From: Branchiostoma floridae
Lineage: Eukaryota > Chordata > Leptocardii > Amphioxiformes > Branchiostomatidae
Assembly: GCF_000003815.2 (NCBI RefSeq)
Contig: NC_049994.1
Coordinates: 12,362,702 to 12,413,537 of the forward strand
DNA: 50,836 bases
Reading direction: 5' to 3'
The notes beneath the pieces were generated by a model, which made no database searches, was not told the origin of the DNA, and saw only the letters and a program-made list of their open reading frames with translations. Within the stretch, counting starts at the first letter, position 1. Every line of letters begins with the position of its first letter. Shown piece by piece: positions 1-10,930 of this stretch. Made by a program: the position numbers and the translations under genes.

Positions 1-231
1 ACAGACAATGTGTGTATCCTGGGTAAAGAACTGTGACCTTGAGTAGCAGTTTGATTTGGGCTTGTTCAGTTTAACTGTTCAAAATTAGCTCCTTGTTCTT
101 AATAAGCATTTATCGGTAGTTTTAATTGCTGCTGTAATTCAGAATGATTAGAAATGCGTGTTGGTAGACTACCAATAACTTCGTTGAACTTGAAAGTCCG
201 ATATATTACGTTGTTTATTTTTTTTCCCCAG

Positions 232-285
232 CCTTTTGAAAGAAGAAAGAAAAAAAAGAAATACGACAACGCATACCAGTTTTGA
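232..285 (+). CDS. Candidate terminal coding exon (C-terminal tail of an unknown protein)
   Basis: A strong 3' splice site lies just upstream: a pyrimidine run at 211-229 ending in CCCCAG, with AG at 230-231. Read from the first base after AG, the segment gives PFERRKKKKKYDNAYQF and then TGA. That is a very basic stretch followed by a short tail ending Y-Q-F. Such a tail is common on the cytosolic end of membrane proteins, and Phi-x-Phi is the class II PDZ-ligand pattern, but both ideas are inference. The second frame is also open (34 codons to TAA) and the third stops at once. A second good acceptor (CCTTCCAG, AG at 308-309) lies 24 bp past the stop and could be the one used instead. I do not recognise the protein. 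The rest of the gene would lie to the left of the window. Confidence 0.3.
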   Translation, partial: PFERRKKKKKYDNAYQF

Positions 286-999
286 AGTTCTTTTCTTTCT
301 TCCTTCCAGTGTTCCAGAGAGATCGTGCTTTCGTTAAAGGTTGATGCGGTTCATTCTACTCTAGAAGTCCTAGAAGTGTAATTGTGCGTGTAAGACTTTA
401 GCTGCAGGTCTTTAGTTTTTCTCACCGATAAATGTTTAACAATTTAATGGTACATTGCAAACTTAGGCCCACTGTAAACGTAAGATGGTAAAGAAATGTC
501 TTATCTGTACATTTATCTGATGTTTCTACGTACAACTTGACCGTTTGAGAGCGGCAAAGGCCAACTCCAGATCGTCATACCACCTGCTGGGTTTTTACTG
601 GCGACTCTTTTTGGTCACCGGCGCCACCTGTCAAAACAACATACCGTTTTTATGGAGCACAGTTTTGTTCTTCAACTTGGCGCCGTGGATGGCGTGCGGA
701 CATTCTAGTAATGCGGCCACTAAACATTTGAGCAAACATAACCCAATTCTTTGAACGCGTCTGTCCCGAAAATAACAAAAGCAGAAACAGAAATCTCGCG
801 CCTCCCTGGCCTAATTCTATTGCGCACGCGTACTGTCCGACCTACTTACCTAGCGTCACAGCACGCTATCCCTGCGCATGTTTACATTGCAGAAAATAGA
901 TCTGATAAAGATTATCCCATATCGACAATAATTTCATACTTAAGAAATCTAATAAATAATGTATTTTAGAGTAAAGCTTATAGCTAGTTATGATGGTGT

Positions 1000-1271
1000 T
1001 TACTACAATGATAAGTAAGGGAATGGTGCGCGGAGTGATCTCTCGGGTTGACCTGTGAAGGTGCCAGAACTATTTGTGCAGGCTGAGTGAAGAGACGGAT
1101 CAAGGCAAGTCTGCAGAGCGGAGGTCCTACTGCTGTGTGTGGCTTCTTCTCCCCGATTCCCGTTCTGTTTCCCCCCGAAACCCTTCCACCCTCCACCCCC
1201 CGAGGACCCGTGCCGCCCTGTGCTATTCCTCGCACCATCCCTGCGTCTCCCTGTCGTGGACTTCAGCTGAG
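1000..1271 (+). promoter_or_regulatory. GC-rich patch ending in a consensus 5' splice donor; possible non-coding first exon
   Basis: This segment is C/T-rich and CpG-containing compared with its AT-rich surroundings. It ends in CAGCTGAG followed by GTAAGC (intron start 1272), a near-consensus donor. A 62-codon frame (1087-1275) crosses the donor and is not recognised. No clear TATA box or initiator was found. The segment could be the first exon of a plus-strand gene whose intron fills much of the window, or it could be part of the 3' UTR of the gene to the left. Confidence 0.25.
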
Positions 1272-1299
1272 GTAAGCTCACGGCAGCGAAGCTCGCTGC

Positions 1300-1326
1300 T
1301 TCTTCTCTCTCTTCTCTCTCTCTCTG
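1300..1326 (+). repeat. CT-rich simple repeat
   Basis: Runs of TCTC/CTTC directly follow the putative donor at 1272. They could act as a pyrimidine tract or simply be a microsatellite. Confidence 0.7.
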
Positions 1327-1376
1327 TGGTTCGGCCACGACTCACGTTAGTGTGACCGATGCATCAGGGTCGTCTG

Positions 1377-1390
1377 CACACACACACACA
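1377..1390 (+). repeat. (CA)7 microsatellite
   Basis: Seven uninterrupted CA units. Confidence 0.9.
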
Positions 1391-2036
1391 GGCCGGTCCC
1401 GAACCTGGCCTCTTGCTCGGTCACCGTGCGATTGTCCTCTTTCCCGAGGTCACAGCCTCCCAGCCCTCGGGTCGCAAGCACTATCCCTCCGTGGAAGCCC
1501 TGTCTTCCCTTCGGAACCGGTTGAAAACAGAGACATGTGCCCATCTGACCAGTGTAGCGATGTTGGACTCTGTCCCCATCCCGTCTTGGAAACTCCCCCT
1601 TTTTTTGCACAAGGAGACTGAAGACTCTGAACTGTTTGTACACAAGTGAATCCAAACGTCTGCAAAATACCGTTAAGCCAGTGCCCTGGGCAGAGACAGG
1701 AAAGTAGAGATTTGTTAAGGATTTTGTTCCTCTAGGGAGGAGGTGTTTACATGTGCTTAACTGTGGGGTGATTGACAGGTGCCAATCAATAGTTGGTATT
1801 GATATTTTCAATGGCATATTTCCAGTTTCACACTTGAAGTTGTTTGCAAGTGGTTTTTAATGTTTATCTTAGCATTTTGTCATCTGTGTGTATTCAAAAT
1901 AGTGTATGGTGAGTGTTGTCAAAATAGCACTTGTATGCAATGCGTACCTTACAGATGTACGTTACAGAAAATGTTTATGTAAATGTTAAGTATTTGTTGT
2001 TATTTGAAAGCAGAAATTACAAGTTGTGACTTTATG

Positions 2037-2042
2037 AATAAA
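2037..2042 (+). terminator. Candidate polyadenylation signal AATAAA
   Basis: A canonical AATAAA hexamer, followed within 30 bp by a T/GT-rich stretch (CTTTTGTTCAGGTTTC), as expected for a cleavage site. It would end the transcript that includes the exon at 232-285. Confidence 0.35.
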
Positions 2043-2065
2043 CACAAGCTTTTGTTCAGGTTTCT

Positions 2066-3959
2066 CAATTATCGCTTGTAGAAAATGGGATTTTTCGGGG
2101 ACAGTAGTTCTGTTGTTATAAGTCGTTGGACAGCTTTAAACATTATGTTGACTAGAAAGGTTACTTTGGAACAATAGATTTATCCAATTAGGATGACCTT
2201 GGTGTCATTATGGTGTCCTTGTCACTTTTTTTGTCCCTGGCATTATTGTATTAGCAAAAAAAAAAGGAGAAAAAAACTTGAAAAATAGCCAAATGAAAAT
2301 TTGGCAGTGTTTTCCAAAGTGTGCCTTGCATTCAAATCATACTGGAATCTAAGTCCTTATTCTCAGCAAATTGCTACACAGCTAATTGTTTTCTTCCGAA
2401 TCACTTGATAACATAATTGGTATAATCTTGTAATTGCAAAATTCTTCAGTGGAGGATACAACGTGATAATGTCCTGCATTCATACTTTCTTAAAACCATT
2501 TTCCCCATTACTTTCTACATTGCCTATCTATTCACATAACCATACCATTCTTGTTACAATCTTAAAGTCAGTGCAATACTTGTTAAAGAAGAGTACATTT
2601 TTAGTACCTCGTATGGGCTTTAAAAGCGATACAGTAGTTACTGTTGCTGCTATTACTTTATATTGCAGCATGTCAGATGCATTTTATATGTTGGTAAATC
2701 TTTGAATGTTGCCCTGTAATGTAATCTACCTCAGCATATCAGATGGAACAAGAAGATAGCCAGTGGTTGCAGTAATCACCTATATGCACACTGAATTTGT
2801 TGTTGGTTTGCACCAATGTGTCGATATCTTTCCAATTAGGTGTCAAATCATGTCATTTTCATTTCCTCCACGGACAAAAAAGATCGGTTTGATAAATAGT
2901 GTGTCAAATGATCAGAAAACTGTGATTTTGAGATTTTTATCTTCCAAACTATATTTGGGTACCGTACGCTCATAGTATAAGTGTATAATATCACACTGGA
3001 AAATACAACAAAATACACGTTTGCAAAATTGTCCAGGAGCAAGACTGCCAGCAAATTTGTGAACTGATTGTTCCTAAATATTGATTTATTTATTTTTTGG
3101 TGTCCCGTTGTTTAGCTTAGCAAGGATTTTGCGTGTTATTTAGGGAAAGCAATGTTTACTGTAGAATGGGTGCTAAACCAGTATAGAGCCGATATGGGCC
3201 CCATGGTTGACAGTTGTGTGAAAATGAGATAGCACCAAATTGTGAAGTCTGTCCCAGGAGCTGAACTGTTCCAGTTTGTCACACCTCTTGTGTGAAGACC
3301 CCACCCTTGAAACACCCCATCTATAATCATTGAGCTGTCCACAAAAGCCTCCTGAAGAAAAGGCCACAGAATAATCCCTTTTTCATGCTTTTGAGATGAG
3401 AGATTTCAGGGTCAGAGAGGGGTTGGGAACGTGCCTTTGATTTGCCAAATTTCTGCTCCCAGTTCGTTAAAAACATGATTGAGCCTAGATTCCTCAACAT
3501 GATGCAATGCAGGGGTAAATTGAACATTGGTGCATTTCTTTGGTGATGAAAAAATGCGGGAGTGGATTTTTTAAATCCATATTCTTGACATTTGCTCTGT
3601 TTGGCGTTCCGACGCTTATTGAGCATCAAGAAGCTATTGTCGTGCCGGGTTAATGATTTTTCGACTGCATGGTTTCTCTCCCGAACACCCAAATATTTGC
3701 CTTGAAGGATCCAACAGTCCTGCATGTATTCAAGATTACACCGCTTGCTTACCACAAGGCTATCTATTGTACAGCCAAACCATTGTGATTTCAAAAGCAT
3801 TCCATAGGTGATCCTTGATCCCTTCATTTTGAGAACAGATAGCTCTAAGATTGGCGGTTTGAAAATATCCTCACCATACAGATGTGCATAAGATCAATGA
3901 TGGCCTGTGCAGGTCAGTGTACGTGGCAGATCTGTGAATTTTTCCCTGTGTTAATTGTG
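2066..3959. other. AT-rich sequence with no supported gene
   Basis: This stretch holds an A-rich tract near 2256-2276 and the longest open frame of the window (minus strand, 3327-3827, 166 codons). That frame shows no recognisable domain, signal peptide or flanking splice pattern. It is probably a chance opening in low-CpG sequence. Confidence 0.6.
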
Positions 3960-4760
3960 GGTTTGCAGAGGCTTAAGTTTGCTGATGCTGCATGGTTCTA
4001 GGGCTGTCCGCTGTTGCCTGGCTAGCGGGCCGTCCCAATGCATCCTGACGTTGTTGCCGCACGGTAAATAAATTAAATGAGGCCAATTTCTCAGGGCAGG
4101 ATGAATAACTAATGCGCAAATTGCATCAGACATATTGGGAGCGATAGGACGATTTTGCGTACAGATATGACAAACATTCTCGGTGACTTTAGTTTGCAGC
4201 ATCAGGAAGAAGATGTATACAATTATTTACCTCACGTTGTAGGCTGAATGATTGGGCGACATGGGGATGTGTACATTTCCATGCCAGACGGGGACATTTG
4301 CAGGAAATCATTTCACAGATGAAAGGTATGATGTATGACTCCAATGCTGATCACAGGGGTAGAAATTGCACTTGGAATTGCATGGATTGCTGTAGCAATT
4401 GGAGGTTTCCACCCAGGCGTTAATTAGTGCCAGCGAACAGATGGTTGTTTCAGACTTGGCTGGGTTTTTATCCCATGCAGCGCAGGGCCACAGGCACCGG
4501 GTCAATGAGAAACTGCCAGATCGCGAGGACCGGGCCTTTGTATACGCTGACTGGGAGTAATGCTTGGTGGGCTCGGGCTGTCAGCGAGAAATGGGGGAAT
4601 CTATCTTTCCCTCTGCTCGTAACATCCGGTAATCCTGAGATGCGCTGGGACAAAACGGAGGAAGTCAGTCTTATTACCGAAGATAGGAACACGAGTAACC
4701 TTGGTTGTGGGTTATTCCTGCTGAAGGACCCCATGTATTATCGAGTCCTTGGGTAGTGCT
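3960..4760. promoter_or_regulatory. Unique high-complexity patch, candidate cis-regulatory DNA
   Basis: Base composition is balanced and no repeat is evident. Homeodomain-like cores occur at AATTAAATGA (4071-4080) and TAATTAG (4421-4427). A POU or C/EBP-like partial palindrome, ATGCGCAAATTGCAT, lies at 4112-4126. Short open frames on both strands are not recognised. The regulatory role is inferred only from the contrast with the flanks. Confidence 0.2.
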
Positions 4761-6159
4761 AACCTGGGAGAGAGAGATTTTTCTTATTGTAAGCTGTTGC
4801 AGTCTTGTATCATTGAACTGAAGCTGTATGCCGGAAGCGTTTCTATATCGAAGCTCTTGAGATCAGCGAAAGTTTTGACAGTCAACATGTAACGGATGGC
4901 GTGCCGCTGTATATATTATGCATTTTGTGTTCCGTAGCCAATTTTACACAGTCTGAGCACCGGCAGCTGCACTCTCCTCCGTTTTGTTGTAAAATTACCC
5001 CTAGTAAATCTCTCCTGTATACTATCGATGAAAAAGAAATGACGAAACTACCAATTTTTACAGATTTTGCAGTGGGAGCAATACCATCTGGCTTTGGCAT
5101 CTATTTGTTCACCTGTAAATTGGGTTTGACACGAAATCTTTTCACGACCGCTATTCTAGTCGGTCCCCATCATGGTTAGTGCCCCTCGCTTTGTGATGGG
5201 ACAATGAGGGAAAGAGGACTCTTGTCGATGACGCAGTGAGGTGGAGCATACAAAATATCTCTAAAAATAAAATGTCTCTAATTACAGCAAGCAATGTATG
5301 CTGAAATAGTATAGTACCCATAGGTTTGTTGTTTTAAAATGGATAACAGTATTATCAACAAAAACAATATTTACATTTTCTGTTATCAACAATATTCTGC
5401 ATTTTTTGGCAGGACGTTATGGTATGTTGTATTATATAAACATTGAAAACACACCGGAAAAAAATTTCAAATTCAAAAATTGAAATATTGTCTGCCTTTT
5501 GCAATCAGGCAGGTGTTTCATGACCGGCAAAATATGTGCTTGGAATGTTGTGCATACAGGTATTTTTAACAAGTTTTGTATTCAGTTTTACTATGTATTT
5601 TTTCACATTTTTATAAGCTTTAGTTCGCTTGATGTTTGTGGGGAAGGGGGGATATGGCAAGAGAGGGCATGTTGTATTTATAGACTTTTATCAATATATA
5701 CATGGAGTTTATCTTTAGAAAGTTATCCACTTCCTCCTAGACAAACATACATCTATCCAAAGTGTCTCCAAGAATTATAGTTCTCACGGCCTCTTGGGGC
5801 ACCTACGGAACAAAATAACTTGTATTTGATCACTCATTTGTAAAACATGAATGTTAGTTATGCATATTAGATTCGGAGTTACGTGTTCAGCAAAAGAAAC
5901 CGGCCCTGCCAAGTTATATGTTCCTGTGTCCTATGATTGCTGAATTTTTATCGATGTCGGCGTCCTTTAGCCAAGCAGTATTTCAAGTGAAAATGGGACA
6001 CTTGGGAGCTGTTAGCTAAAATTGAAGGACATGCTGTGTTGTCTTTTCTGCTGGGCCATTTTAGAATAGAAGATTGACTGTGAATTAAGTGCAGGGTTAG
6101 AGTTAGGGTACTGAGTAAGGAGGACATAAAACTAGTGCGCAGTAAAGACCAAACTGAGG
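4761..6159. other. AT-rich non-coding sequence
   Basis: No gene, RNA or transposon end was recognised. A 92-codon plus-strand frame (4901-5179) and a 93-codon one (5499-5780) have no supporting signals. Confidence 0.6.
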
Positions 6160-6164
6160 CAGCA

Positions 6165-6315
6165 TGTTATACTCCAGCTGTCAGATATATCCTGCTTGTG
6201 GATCACAAGGTTGTTGGTTCGAATCCTGTGAAATGTATGTAGCCCCAGGGCCCTGATATGCACTGTAGGCTTACAGTTCTTGGAAGGTATGTTAAGCTGT
6301 AGCCTGAACATATGA
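6165..6315 (+). repeat. tRNA-derived SINE fragment
   Basis: A perfect Pol III B-box-like GGTTCGAATCC lies at 6216-6226. About 50 bp downstream is a segment (TTACAGTTCTTGG, then GTTAAGCTGTAGCC) that matches the body of the SINE copies at 50035-50340. The A box is degenerate, so the copy is probably old and inactive. Confidence 0.55.
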
Positions 6316-6320
6316 GAGAA

Positions 6321-7319
6321 CCACCACTTATCTCCATAACAGTATGCACTATTCCCAACTTGTGTTATGCTGTTGTAATACTGGTATAGTGATAAGACTT
6401 AAATGCAGAATTACTACTAGTACTAACTTGTATTACTTTGTAATGCTAGTACATGTATAGAGATAAGAGATATAGATAACAAAATGGTACATTGAGTAGA
6501 ACAATCACAGATCTTTATCAATCCCAAGTGAGTCTCCAAAACACTTTCACACCACATCCTTGTTACTAGTAATGAAGTCTGATTGTTTGACAACAAGATG
6601 CTGTGTAATTTGCAAATTACTGTCTGCTGTTATCTCTGCGATGTTTTGGAGAGTACAATCTAAAGCCTTGATACTCTAATGTAGTCCTTTAATGTATATA
6701 GCTCCAAACTCTCACCCCCTCCCTCTGGCAGGTATACAGCCTAGCACTAGTAGCAGTCAGACTAGACTAGTATTACAGTATGAAACTGTTGTGTCCAAGA
6801 TAGTATAGTTCCCTCATCTGATAGTGTAAAAGAAATGAAAAAGCTCAGTTTATAACAAAGGACATGTTTTGTGGTAGCCTTTATATTAGAAAAAGCTTCA
6901 ACTTCAAGGGGTTTTAATGAGTTTGTAGGAGAAACCGGGACTCTTACAAGACAGACTCGGCCCAATTTTAATGCTTCAAAGAATCAACCCATTTGCTGAT
7001 CCATTTCTGGAGTCCGGCCAGAAGTGCTTCTCAAGTAGTGGTCAGCACATCTTTTCTGGGGGCAATTGGTAATGCACCTTTCATCCTCAACTGTCTTCTT
7101 GGTATATTGTATATCATCTACTGGGGCTGGCATTGATCACTTGCCAAAACAACAAGAAAGTAAAGTTTTGGATGCAGACACATGAACTTGAAGTTGAAAT
7201 AGGCGTCAGTGGCACTTGCCCAGAACCTTGTCCAAGTCCGTAGTTTAGTCTGTTCCTTTTGCGTTACGCAACTCCGGTGTATCTGCATCTTCAATATACA
7301 TATGTATCTCTCAACAATG
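6321..7319. other. Non-coding sequence with no recognised feature
   Basis: AT-rich sequence with short open frames only (for example 6762-6965 and 7118-7324, minus). I see no element ends. Confidence 0.55.
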
Positions 7320-7472
7320 TCCAAGCAGATCCTACGGTAGCATAAGATGGTATCAAAAGCTGCCAGAGGAGTGAAGCCGGTTTAGGAGTGTGTTTCGCTA
7401 CCAGGCAAATGGACACCTAGGCTGACTACACTCCCTGGCCAGTTTGGAACTATCTTATGCCATCTGCTTGGA
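7320..7472. mobile_element. MITE-like element with TCCAAGCAGAT termini
   Basis: The left end TCCAAGCAGAT (7320-7330) and the right end ATCTGCTTGGA (7462-7472) are exact reverse complements. Next to them is a shared CATAAGAT block, offset by 8 bp. The same terminus appears singly near 14490, 24157 and 37155 (reverse), so it is a dispersed family. No clear target duplication was seen. Confidence 0.55.
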
Positions 7473-7521
7473 GACTAAACAAATGTATATCATCTGTCCT
7501 TGTGACCTGAAGTTAGAAATA

Positions 7522-7698
7522 CAGTCAAACCTGTATTAGGGGCCACCTCTACAGAGGGGCCACCTGTCCATAGTGGCCACTTTTTGTCGGCCCTTGGGTA
7601 TTTTATCTACAAGTTGTCACCTCTATACAGAGGCCACCTGTCTATAGTGGCCAAATTTGTCTGGTCCCTTGAGTGGCCGCTATAGACAGGTTTGACTG
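7522..7698. mobile_element. pogo/Tigger-like MITE, CAGTCAAACCTG termini
   Basis: There is a perfect 13-bp terminal inverted repeat (CAGTCAAACCTGT and ACAGGTTTGACTG) flanked by TA on both sides (7520-7521 and 7699-7700). Inside are three diverged copies of a GAGGCCACCTGTCTATAGTGGCC-like phrase. CAGT ends with TA targets are typical of the Tc1/mariner pogo/Tigger branch. At 177 bp it can only be non-autonomous. Confidence 0.8.
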
Positions 7699-7700
7699 TA

Positions 7701-9904
7701 CAGAAAGTAAATTCTAAGTACAGAATCACAAAACACAAATCAAAGTTACCTCCATGTGTGTGGTAGGGCCCGTTTATGGCCAGGAAGCTATATTGGAGGG
7801 ACGGATTGTGGACACCTGGATTTATGAACGTCAGAAAAATACTGCGGCCTCCTTGAAGGGCCCTACAAATCAAGGGAAGAACCTTTAAAAGCTGAAGAGT
7901 ATTTTATGGGCTGCATTCAGCCAGCTGAACTATCAATTCCTGATTTTGGCACCACCATGAATTTAGTGAGTTGCCTTGCATTTTCAAAAAGTTATATGCC
8001 GTGTCTTAGGGCTAGTAAAGAAAAATATTTGGTAAGTTAAGTTATAGTAATTAATAGATATCAAGGTTATACTTTGATTATCAGGTTTGTACAAATTGCT
8101 TTTGTCGCTCCCAGTTTTCACCCAATTTTCAGAAGATCATAAGCAGCCAAATTGAAGATTTTACATAAAAATAGAAAACTTGTACTTTTGACTGGCATGG
8201 AAAAGATATACCTTCAAAACTGTTGCTACAATGAGATTAAAATCATTATTGAAAAAAGTGTCCGAAGTATTATTGTAAAAGTTACAAATGTCAAATATTT
8301 GAATTTGAGTCTTTATAAATTCTTTGACCTTACGATTTGTTATAAATAAATTCCCTTTGTGTTAAGGGCTTGTATCAGCAAACTGGTTTTTATGTAAACA
8401 TCTGCCCCAAAAGCAAACAAATTCTTCCGGCTGTTACTATAACCAGGCCTTGAAATTGTATCGAAGTAAAGAATCCATATTCAAAGTATGAATTCGTGCA
8501 AGAAAACACAAACAGTGGTGTCCAGTATCGCTGGATTCATGTTTTGCATACCACAAATGCAACCAGTAACGTACAGGAGATACAATTTCTCATGTGAGAG
8601 TGAAAATTACACCAGCATATATTTTTAGATGTCTGGGGTTTGGTGTGGCCAAAGGGCTATAAAAAAGGAGATGGGTACTGCCAATGCATTAAGAATTGTG
8701 TAGTATTAGGTTGGTACAGTCTTTGTGAAAACATCACAGAAGTCTTTTTTACAAAAAGGGAACTGCTTTTTATACAATTTCTAACTTGTTTGTTTCCTTG
8801 TGTCTATTGTGGCTAACTCCCCTTAGGGTCCTCTGTAATAGCTTGGACATCCTACTGTATTTAGTCAGCATTTGTGTGGCAAACAACTGTCAATATTATA
8901 ATGATGTGATTAATGTTTGGCATGATTTTCCTTTGTTACAGAAATGATGCATTGATTTGCATCAGTCAAACACTGATTTGCATCAGCCCAATTCCCTTTC
9001 CTAGAAATCAGACTCCCTTATTTCTGTCCACTGTTCCAGAAACTGGGTCCTGAAGTGTTTCATGTTTTATAGGATGTCATTAGTTTTGCAGATTACTTGG
9101 CTAATGATTCCTATAAGCTCTAGTAGGGTTTTTGAAGGCATCGCAATATAGTACATATTAGCCACATGCACGTAGAAATATGTCACCGAATGCAGTGGTG
9201 CAAAAATATGAAATATTAAAGGCAAAGTCCTGTAACATTGAGATTTGAAATATATGCAATTCTCCTTGAGAGGATATTGCTTTCTGGAAACATCAGTCAA
9301 AATGTTGCACTGTAAATTCTTTGAGCTTGGTTATTTTTCTTTCCCGCTGAATATATTACTGCAATGATTGTGTAACTTTTATGTCAGATTTTGTTATGGC
9401 AATATTATATCAAAATTATGACAGCAGTTGGTTATTTCTGTGGCCACACCTTACTCCTTAGCATAAATTGTTAAGGTGTGCTCAAGACAGAAGCAAATTG
9501 AGAAGTACAAAGAGTGTTTTTTTTTGTACAAAAAAAAAGAACAACAAAACAGTTGGTTTGATTATCATGTTCCAGTATAAAAACATGGCGCAGAAAAGAC
9601 AGCCTTTAAAACAAATGTCTTGTCCATTGTGCTAATTGCTATATTCATCTAGATTTTTAAAATTTATGGAGCTTTTCTACACCTTTTACTTTTTTATGCG
9701 GCATCTTTTCCCAGCAGAATAGCTTCAATTTGGCAAGATGAATAAGCAGGCTTAGCCAGTGTGCCGAAGTAGTGGCTTTAATGTAGTAATGCCGGCATTA
9801 CAAATACACACACGGCAAAAGAAATGGGGATTGAAATATGCTTCTCACAATGCATTATGGAGTAATGAACATCTTGACCCAGTTATTCAAAGATGAGTGA
9901 CCTC
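7701..9904. other. AT-rich non-coding sequence
   Basis: No gene is supported. An in-context ATG at 7957 (ACCACCATG) opens a frame of about 26 codons that runs into GGTAAG near 8030. This is too short to call. A 65-codon frame at 8152-8349 is very AT-rich and probably spurious. Confidence 0.55.
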
Positions 9905-10110
9905 TGCGTGCGACCTCGGTGTTTGCGGAATGGCAGAGCCACAATAAGGGTGGGCGGCTTGTTTCCAGGCCTGCCAGGCTTATCTCTTCAATTATTCACC
10001 AGGTGGGATTGGGCAGAGAAGGGATGTGGATGTATTTAGCACCTTCCCTATCAGGTGGGATAAGGAAAACAGGTGGCACTGGTGAACACTGTCAAACTAG
10101 GTCAGGTGTG
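9905..10110 (+). promoter_or_regulatory. Cluster of four CAGGTG E-boxes
   Basis: CAGGTG occurs in the same orientation at 10000-10005, 10052-10057, 10070-10075 and 10103-10108. GATA-like cores TTATCTC (about 9980) and GATAAGG (about 10060) are interspersed. CAGGTG is the core bound by Snail/ZEB and E-protein families. Clustering suggests an enhancer or silencer, but function is inferred. Confidence 0.3.
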
Positions 10111-10179
10111 AACAAGTGAAATGATCCAGACAATTGGAGGATAGCTTCTCACAAAAAGACATTACTATAGAAGAAAAAA

Positions 10180-10310
10180 GCAAGGTAAATGGTAAAACTG
10201 TAAACAGAAACTTAGACACAGAAAATACAAAAACATAAAAATCTCAGGACATTTTGTCTTTGTTAGGTTTTTAAAATTGTGAGTCCTCAATTAGCTTCCC
10301 ACCAAGAAAT
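10180..10310 (+). repeat. Left copy of a diverged direct repeat flanking a MITE
   Basis: Shares AAGGTAAATG, then GACACAGAAAAT and CATTTTGTCTTTGTT, in the same order and orientation as 10543-10670. The pogo-like element at 10351-10524 sits between the two copies. Confidence 0.6.
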
Positions 10311-10350
10311 ACAGTAGTCAGTCAGTCACTTTATTCTGCATCTAGAAATA

Positions 10351-10524
10351 CAATAGAAGCCAGTTAATTGCACAACGGATAACTGCACATTTCTGTTAAT
10401 TGCACGGAATCTCAAAGTCCCGCATTAATGTGGTCCAGCTGAATAACTTCGCTTTGTTGCACCATCCGGATAATTGCACAAAATGTGCTGGCAAATGGGG
10501 AGTGCAATTAAATGGATTCTACTG
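10351..10524. mobile_element. pogo-like MITE (174 bp)
   Basis: The left end CAATAGAAGCCAGTTAATTG and the reverse complement of the right end, CAGTAGAATCCATTTAATTG, match at 17 of 20 positions. Both ends abut TA (10349-10350 and 10525-10526). The CAGTAGAAT...TTAATTGCA terminus resembles known pogo ends. AATTGCAC phrases recur inside. It contains no transposase. Confidence 0.75.
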
Positions 10525-10542
10525 TATCACTACAGCAGAACA

Positions 10543-10670
10543 AAATAAGGTACATGTAGATGGTGAAGAGTATAGAAATTGAGACACAGAAAATCTCTGT
10601 GGCATTTTGTCTTTGTTCTCATTGTAAGGTTCGTTAAGTAATTGTGAGACCTCAATTAATTGTAATTTCA
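10543..10670 (+). repeat. Right copy of the diverged direct repeat
   Basis: Partner of 10180-10310. Both share GACACAGAAAAT, CATTTTGTCTTTGTT and a later GTGAG-CCTCAATTA block. Confidence 0.6.
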
Positions 10671-10802
10671 TTTAAGGTCCATTAAGGTAGAATGTAAGTC
10701 TGTAACTATACATATATTCATGAGTATGTTGTATGTAAACATTATAATGCTTGAAGAATAGTAATAGTGATATATGTTACTTGTGGTAATCGTAAGTAAA
10801 AT

Positions 10803-10930
10803 CTATGATTTAGTTTTGATAATGAAAGGAGAGCAGTTAAATAGAAATGATTTTTATTTGTAATCCAAAAATGTATGATTTGGTTATGATGATAAAAGAG
10901 TAATTAAACAGAAATGGTTTTAAAAATTGA
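10803..10930 (+). repeat. Tandem duplication, about 70-bp unit
   Basis: Two AT-rich units each begin TATGATTTRGTT and continue through GATAA, AGTTAAA/AATTAAA and AGAAATG. They start near 10804 and 10872. Confidence 0.55.

Larger units (their letters stand above)
286..2065 (+). other. Possible long 3' untranslated region
   Basis: If the exon at 232-285 is real, the following 1.8 kb up to the AATAAA at 2037-2042 would be its 3' UTR. The last 300 bp (about 1780-2060) are T/TG-rich with TGTA motifs, such as TGTAAATG near 1978, which fits UTR sequence. The middle (about 545-1650) is GC-richer, with short overlapping open frames on both strands that I do not recognise. That does not look like typical UTR and supports the rival promoter/first-exon reading at 1000-1271. 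Confidence 0.25.

Noticed and set aside
3327-3827. Longest open frame of the window (166 codons, minus)
   Set aside because: No recognisable domain, no splice or start support, and low-CpG sequence in which chance openings are common.
6180-6240. Functional tRNA gene around the perfect B box
   Set aside because: No acceptor-stem pairing and a degenerate A box; the downstream match to other SINE copies explains it.
7763-7865. Inverted GTAGGGCCC pair as an element
   Set aside because: Arms of about 9 bp only, with no target duplication.
7957-8031. Kozak-like ATG followed by a short frame into a GTAAG donor
   Set aside because: About 26 codons, AT-rich, with no other support.
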